From positions 620,001 through 684,000 of the forward strand of contig NZ_VMLR01000003.1 in NCBI RefSeq assembly GCF_013276795.1: DNA of 64,000 nucleotides, in the 5' to 3' direction. This document shows positions 61,701 through 64,000 of this stretch, piece by piece (positions within the stretch are counted from its first letter, which is position 1; each line of letters begins with the position of its first letter). A program made the translations under genes and the position numbers. The stretch comes from Streptococcus sp. 2342 (GTDB lineage: Bacteria; Bacillota; Bacilli; Lactobacillales; Streptococcaceae). The notes below the pieces were generated by a model. The model saw only the letters and a program-made list of their open reading frames with translations, did not search any database and was not told the origin of the DNA.

Positions 61701-64000
61701 TGCAATATTAACAGGTAATAACGTACGAGCAAGCTCATTAATTCCATATGTTGAATACGGAATGGTAGGCGATTATTTAACTGGAACTAAAGGAAACTTG
61801 ACCAAATCTGTTGCCAAAGGAATGATTAATGTAGTTACGCCAGTACAAACTGGAGCGTTTGCAAGTAAGACATGGCCTTTTGGTACAGTAAAAGATAATG
61901 TTAGTTATGTAAAAGTGAAAAATGCAGAAATGTTATTTGGTTCAAATGATATTGATGATGATTATGCACATCCACAAATTGATAAATTATACAGTGTAGC
62001 TGGATATAGTGAAGGTAAAAAGTCATACACTAAATATCCTAATAAACAAATTAAATTAACAAAAGAAGAAGCTGATGAAAAAGTAGCTAGCTATAATATT
62101 ACTGCTAATACTTTTGAAAGCGAAAAATCACTAGTGGCTACATTAAACGCAACAGTGTCTCAAAATTCTGCTTATGATCAAATCCAAGATTATAACGATG
62201 AATATAAATTAGCATATAAGAATTTTGAAAAATTACAACCATTCTATAATAAAGAATATATTGTACATCAAGCTAATAAATTGGATAAAGCACATAACTT
62301 AAATACGAAAGAAGTTCTTTCTGTAACACCAATGCATGATACAGAATTCGTTACAAATTTAGAAGAAGTGAATAAAATTATGATTCACTATGCGGATGGA
62401 ACAAAAGAATACTTAAATCTATCTGGCAGTACAGAAGGATTAAGTAATGTTAAAGAATACACTGTAACAGATTTAGGAGTTAAATATACATTAAATATTG
62501 TTCAAAAAAATTATGATGGTTTAGTGAATGGAATTGTTTCAAAATTAAGTCCGATTGAATTACAATCAGATGTTATTTATAAACACTTTAACCGACCGGG
62601 AGCAGGAAGATTTGATGCGGTGAAAAATCTTTACTTAGAAGAAAGCTTTGATTATGTGAAGAATAACTTAACAGAACTAGTGACTAAGTTAGTTCAAAAC
62701 GAAAATCATCAATTAAATGATTCACTAGTAGCACAACAAATGATTTTAGATAAAGTTGAAAAGAATAAAGCCGCTTTAATTCTTGGATTAACGTATCTAA
62801 ATCGTTATTACGGAGTAAAATTTGGAGAAGTAAATATTAAAGAATTAATGTTATTCAAACCAGATTTCTATGGTAAAAATATAGATGTATTAGATCGATT
62901 GATTGAAATTGGCTCTAAAGAGAACAATCTTAAAGGTCATCGTACACATGATGCATTCCGTGAAGTTTTGAGTGCTTCTACTCGCTCGGGTAACTTAATT
63001 GACTTCTTAAAATACAATATGGAACTTTTAACTTCAGATAAAAATATAAATGATTGGTTTATTCATGCGACTGAAGGTAAAGTATACGTTGTTGAAAAAC
63101 AATCTCGTGAAGAAGGTCTTAAAAATGCTAAATATAGAGCATTTGATAATCTATCCAAAGGATATCATCAGAAGATGATTCTTCCACTTTTAAATCTAAA
63201 GCAAACACAAGCATTCCTGATTTCTACGTATAACACAATTTCATTTGGTACAGCTAATAAATACAATACGACACTTGGAAATTTCAAAGATAAAATTGAT
63301 TTGGCGGCAAATAGGCATCTTAACTATCTTGATTTCTGGTACCGACTTGCAAATGAGAATGTTAAGAATTTATTGGCAAAAGAGATTGTTACTCCTGTTT
63401 GGGAAGGATACCAAGTTTGGGGACATGATTGGGGTAAATGGATGGATAAATATGGTAAGTTTGAAGATGGTAAAGGTATTTATGCTCCAACCCGTGAACT
63501 TTATGGCCCTGTAGGTGAGCATTACGGTCCTAATGGGGCTGTTGCCGGAGCCTATGCAACTTATTATGATGATAAGAATGATAATCGTGCAAAAGTTGTA
63601 TTTGTTATGTCTGATATGATTAGCGAGTATGGATCCTCAGCATTTACACATGAAACTACTCACATAAATGACCGCGTAGTTTATTATGGAGGGTACACAC
63701 ACCGAGAAGGTACATTCTTAGAAGCCTTCGCACAAGGTATGCTTCAATCACCTGCTACTCAAGGTCACCAAGGTGAGTATGGTGCTTTAGGACTAAATAT
63801 GGCTTTTGAACGTGAAAACGATGGAAATCAATGGTATAATTATAACCCTAATAATCTTAAATCACGTAAAGAAATTGACCACTATATGAAGAACTATAAT
63901 GAGGCACTGATGATGTTAGATTATCTTGAAGCTGATGCAGTTATTGGGAAACTTAATGGTGATAATAGTAAATGGTTTAAGAAAGTTGATAAGAAAATGC
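58777..64000 (+). CDS. zmpB: ZmpB-type zinc metalloprotease (M26), cut by window end
   Basis: The frame is open from GTG 58777 to the right edge (1741 codons), so the C-terminus is missing. GTG 58777 is chosen because AAAGGAG ends six bases before it; ATG 58771 abuts the ribosome binding site. Order: signal peptide, LPQTG at residues 73-77 followed by a hydrophobic helix and KRKK (the unusual N-terminal sorting motif of pneumococcal Zmp/IgA proteases), a second helix, a long Pro/Glu/Lys-rich repeat region to about residue 430, two G5-like domains (about 60097-60590), a beta-helix-like M26 N-terminal region with many NAT and GxxI turns, then the catalytic HETTH at 63649-63663 with a candidate third zinc ligand Glu 20 residues later in FLEAFAQGM. 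It is exported and bound to the wall; relatives cut host proteins. The substrate of this one is unknown. Confidence 0.93.
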   Translation, partial: MFKKDRFSIRKIKGVVGSVFLGSLLMAPSVVDAATYHYVDKEVISQEAKDLIQTGKPDGNEVVYGLVYQKDQLPQTGTEASVLTAFGLLTVGSLLLIYKRKKIASVFLVGAMGLVVLPSAGAVDPVATLAPASREGVVEMEGYRYVGYLSGDILKTLGLDTVLEEDSAKPGEVTVVEVENPQVTTNQEQANPENQAVETEEAPKEEAPKTEESPKEEPKSEVKPTDEPLPKGKDEKEDSAEPAPVEEVGGKVESKPEEKVAVKPESQPSDKPAEESKVEPPVEQAKVPEQPVQPTQPEQPRIPKDSSQQEDPKEDKVSEETPKQEDAQPAVVESKEEAANQPVEEPKVEMPAVEKQTEPKVEQAGEPVAPSEDEKAPVSPEKQPEASEEEKVSEETPKPVEVSPETKAEETVEPTEETKTAKGTQEEGKEGQAPVQEVNPEYKVTTGTVEKSTESELDFTTEVVPDDTKYVDEEVVERQGSKGVQLTKTTYETVEGVETDKVLSTTTEVKTPAVPKVVKKGTKPVEGTVDETEEVEIPFKTKTQEDDTLKRGTEEVAQEGVNGKKQITKTYKTIRGEKTKDAPTVEEKIILQPQDKIIKNGTKGLEKPTLQWNTTDKDVLKKSATASYTLTKPAGVEIKSIKLALKDKDGQLVKEVTVEENKLNATLDKLKYYQGYTLSTTMVYDRGEGEETEKLEDKQIQLDLKKVEIKDIRRTDLIKYDQETETNESRLKSIPEDKSKYYLKVTSHDQKSTLLAVKNIEEVTVDGKQMYKVTATADNLVGRQKDQTFESEYTHYIEKSVAANGNVYYDFEDLVSAMQKNPAGEYRLGQSMSARNASANGKSYITSEFTGKLLSEDGKRYAITELERPLFNVIKNATIKNINFEDVDIDRKNDDGVATIANTMNGTSVIEDVKITGSVIGRNNVAGVVNYMNEGTRIENVAFIGKLHSTSENGSALGGIADKNYRGIVTRTYVDAILTGNNVRASSLIPYVEYGMVGDYLTGTKGNLTKSVAKGMINVVTPVQTGAFASKTWPFGTVKDNVSYVKVKNAEMLFGSNDIDDDYAHPQIDKLYSVAGYSEGKKSYTKYPNKQIKLTKEEADEKVASYNITANTFESEKSLVATLNATVSQNSAYDQIQDYNDEYKLAYKNFEKLQPFYNKEYIVHQANKLDKAHNLNTKEVLSVTPMHDTEFVTNLEEVNKIMIHYADGTKEYLNLSGSTEGLSNVKEYTVTDLGVKYTLNIVQKNYDGLVNGIVSKLSPIELQSDVIYKHFNRPGAGRFDAVKNLYLEESFDYVKNNLTELVTKLVQNENHQLNDSLVAQQMILDKVEKNKAALILGLTYLNRYYGVKFGEVNIKELMLFKPDFYGKNIDVLDRLIEIGSKENNLKGHRTHDAFREVLSASTRSGNLIDFLKYNMELLTSDKNINDWFIHATEGKVYVVEKQSREEGLKNAKYRAFDNLSKGYHQKMILPLLNLKQTQAFLISTYNTISFGTANKYNTTLGNFKDKIDLAANRHLNYLDFWYRLANENVKNLLAKEIVTPVWEGYQVWGHDWGKWMDKYGKFEDGKGIYAPTRELYGPVGEHYGPNGAVAGAYATYYDDKNDNRAKVVFVMSDMISEYGSSAFTHETTHINDRVVYYGGYTHREGTFLEAFAQGMLQSPATQGHQGEYGALGLNMAFERENDGNQWYNYNPNNLKSRKEIDHYMKNYNEALMMLDYLEADAVIGKLNGDNSKWFKKVDKKM

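Noticed and set aside
1-64000. CRISPR arrays, tRNA or rRNA genes, integrases or intact insertion sequences
   Set aside because: Both strands were read for regularly spaced repeats, cloverleaf segments and transposase motifs; only BOX elements and the 50-nt hairpin repeats were found.

Overview
The window looks like a chromosome segment of a mitis-group Streptococcus: S. mitis, S. pseudopneumoniae, S. pneumoniae or a close relative. The evidence is the low-GC coding, three BOX elements of the pneumococcus/mitis type, a choline-binding-module remnant, AliB- and ZmpB-type proteins, and L-lysine-type MurE. From memory, much of the gene order matches pneumococcus in three separate blocks: the aspC-asnS-rpsF-ssb-rpsR ... 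greA block, the pncB-nadE block, and the ccdA-etrx1-msrAB-TCS09-zmpB block. These blocks are not neighbours in reference pneumococci. That, with large surface genes between them, favours S. mitis or a similar commensal. No rRNA, tRNA, CRISPR array, integrase or intact insertion sequence was seen.

Layout. 1-4 kb: end of an MFS transporter, a BOX element, a YpmB-like membrane protein, a class I aminotransferase, a VOC protein and asnS. 4.6-11.4 kb: one 2256-residue LPXTG adhesin with CshA-type repeats, preceded by a 10-G tract and placed between asnS and rpsF. 11.4-24.2 kb: the rpsF-ssb-rpsR operon with an unusual array of six hairpins behind it, then core genes (HAD-cyclophilin fusion, S1 protein, methyltransferase, GIY-YIG protein, ppaC, csbD-like, murE, flippase, aliB). 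24.5-36 kb: sulfur amino acid lyases, a Snf2 helicase, murC, two GNATs, mltG and greA.

36-49.7 kb is the accessory part. It has an amino acid permease behind a two-boxB BOX element, and an Rgg-type regulator divergent from a second LPXTG protein (coiled coils plus a Sec10/PgrA-like core) that has an 11-G tract in its promoter region. Two lipoproteins and a vestigial choline-binding protein follow. Next come a gene pair coding for a beta-helix/AAA+ fusion and a small membrane protein, then an ABC transporter with a frameshifted permease, gene fragments, and an XRE regulator with its membrane partner. 49.8-52 kb is NAD salvage (pncB-nadE). 53-58 kb is extracellular methionine sulfoxide repair (ccdA, thioredoxin lipoprotein, msrAB) followed by a YesM-type two-component system. 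The window ends inside a ZmpB-type M26 metalloprotease gene.

How parts work together. MurE, MurC, MltG and the flippase act at different steps of peptidoglycan building. CcdA passes electrons to the thioredoxin lipoprotein, which reduces surface MsrAB. PncB and NadE form a nicotinate-to-NAD route. Three surface genes (two sortase substrates and ZmpB) plus AliB make this window rich in host-contact functions. The most interesting unexplained signals are the G tracts before both LPXTG genes, the beta-helix/AAA+ pair, and a 50-nt repeat family ending in GGTCC/GGACC hairpins found at two loci about 40 kb apart.
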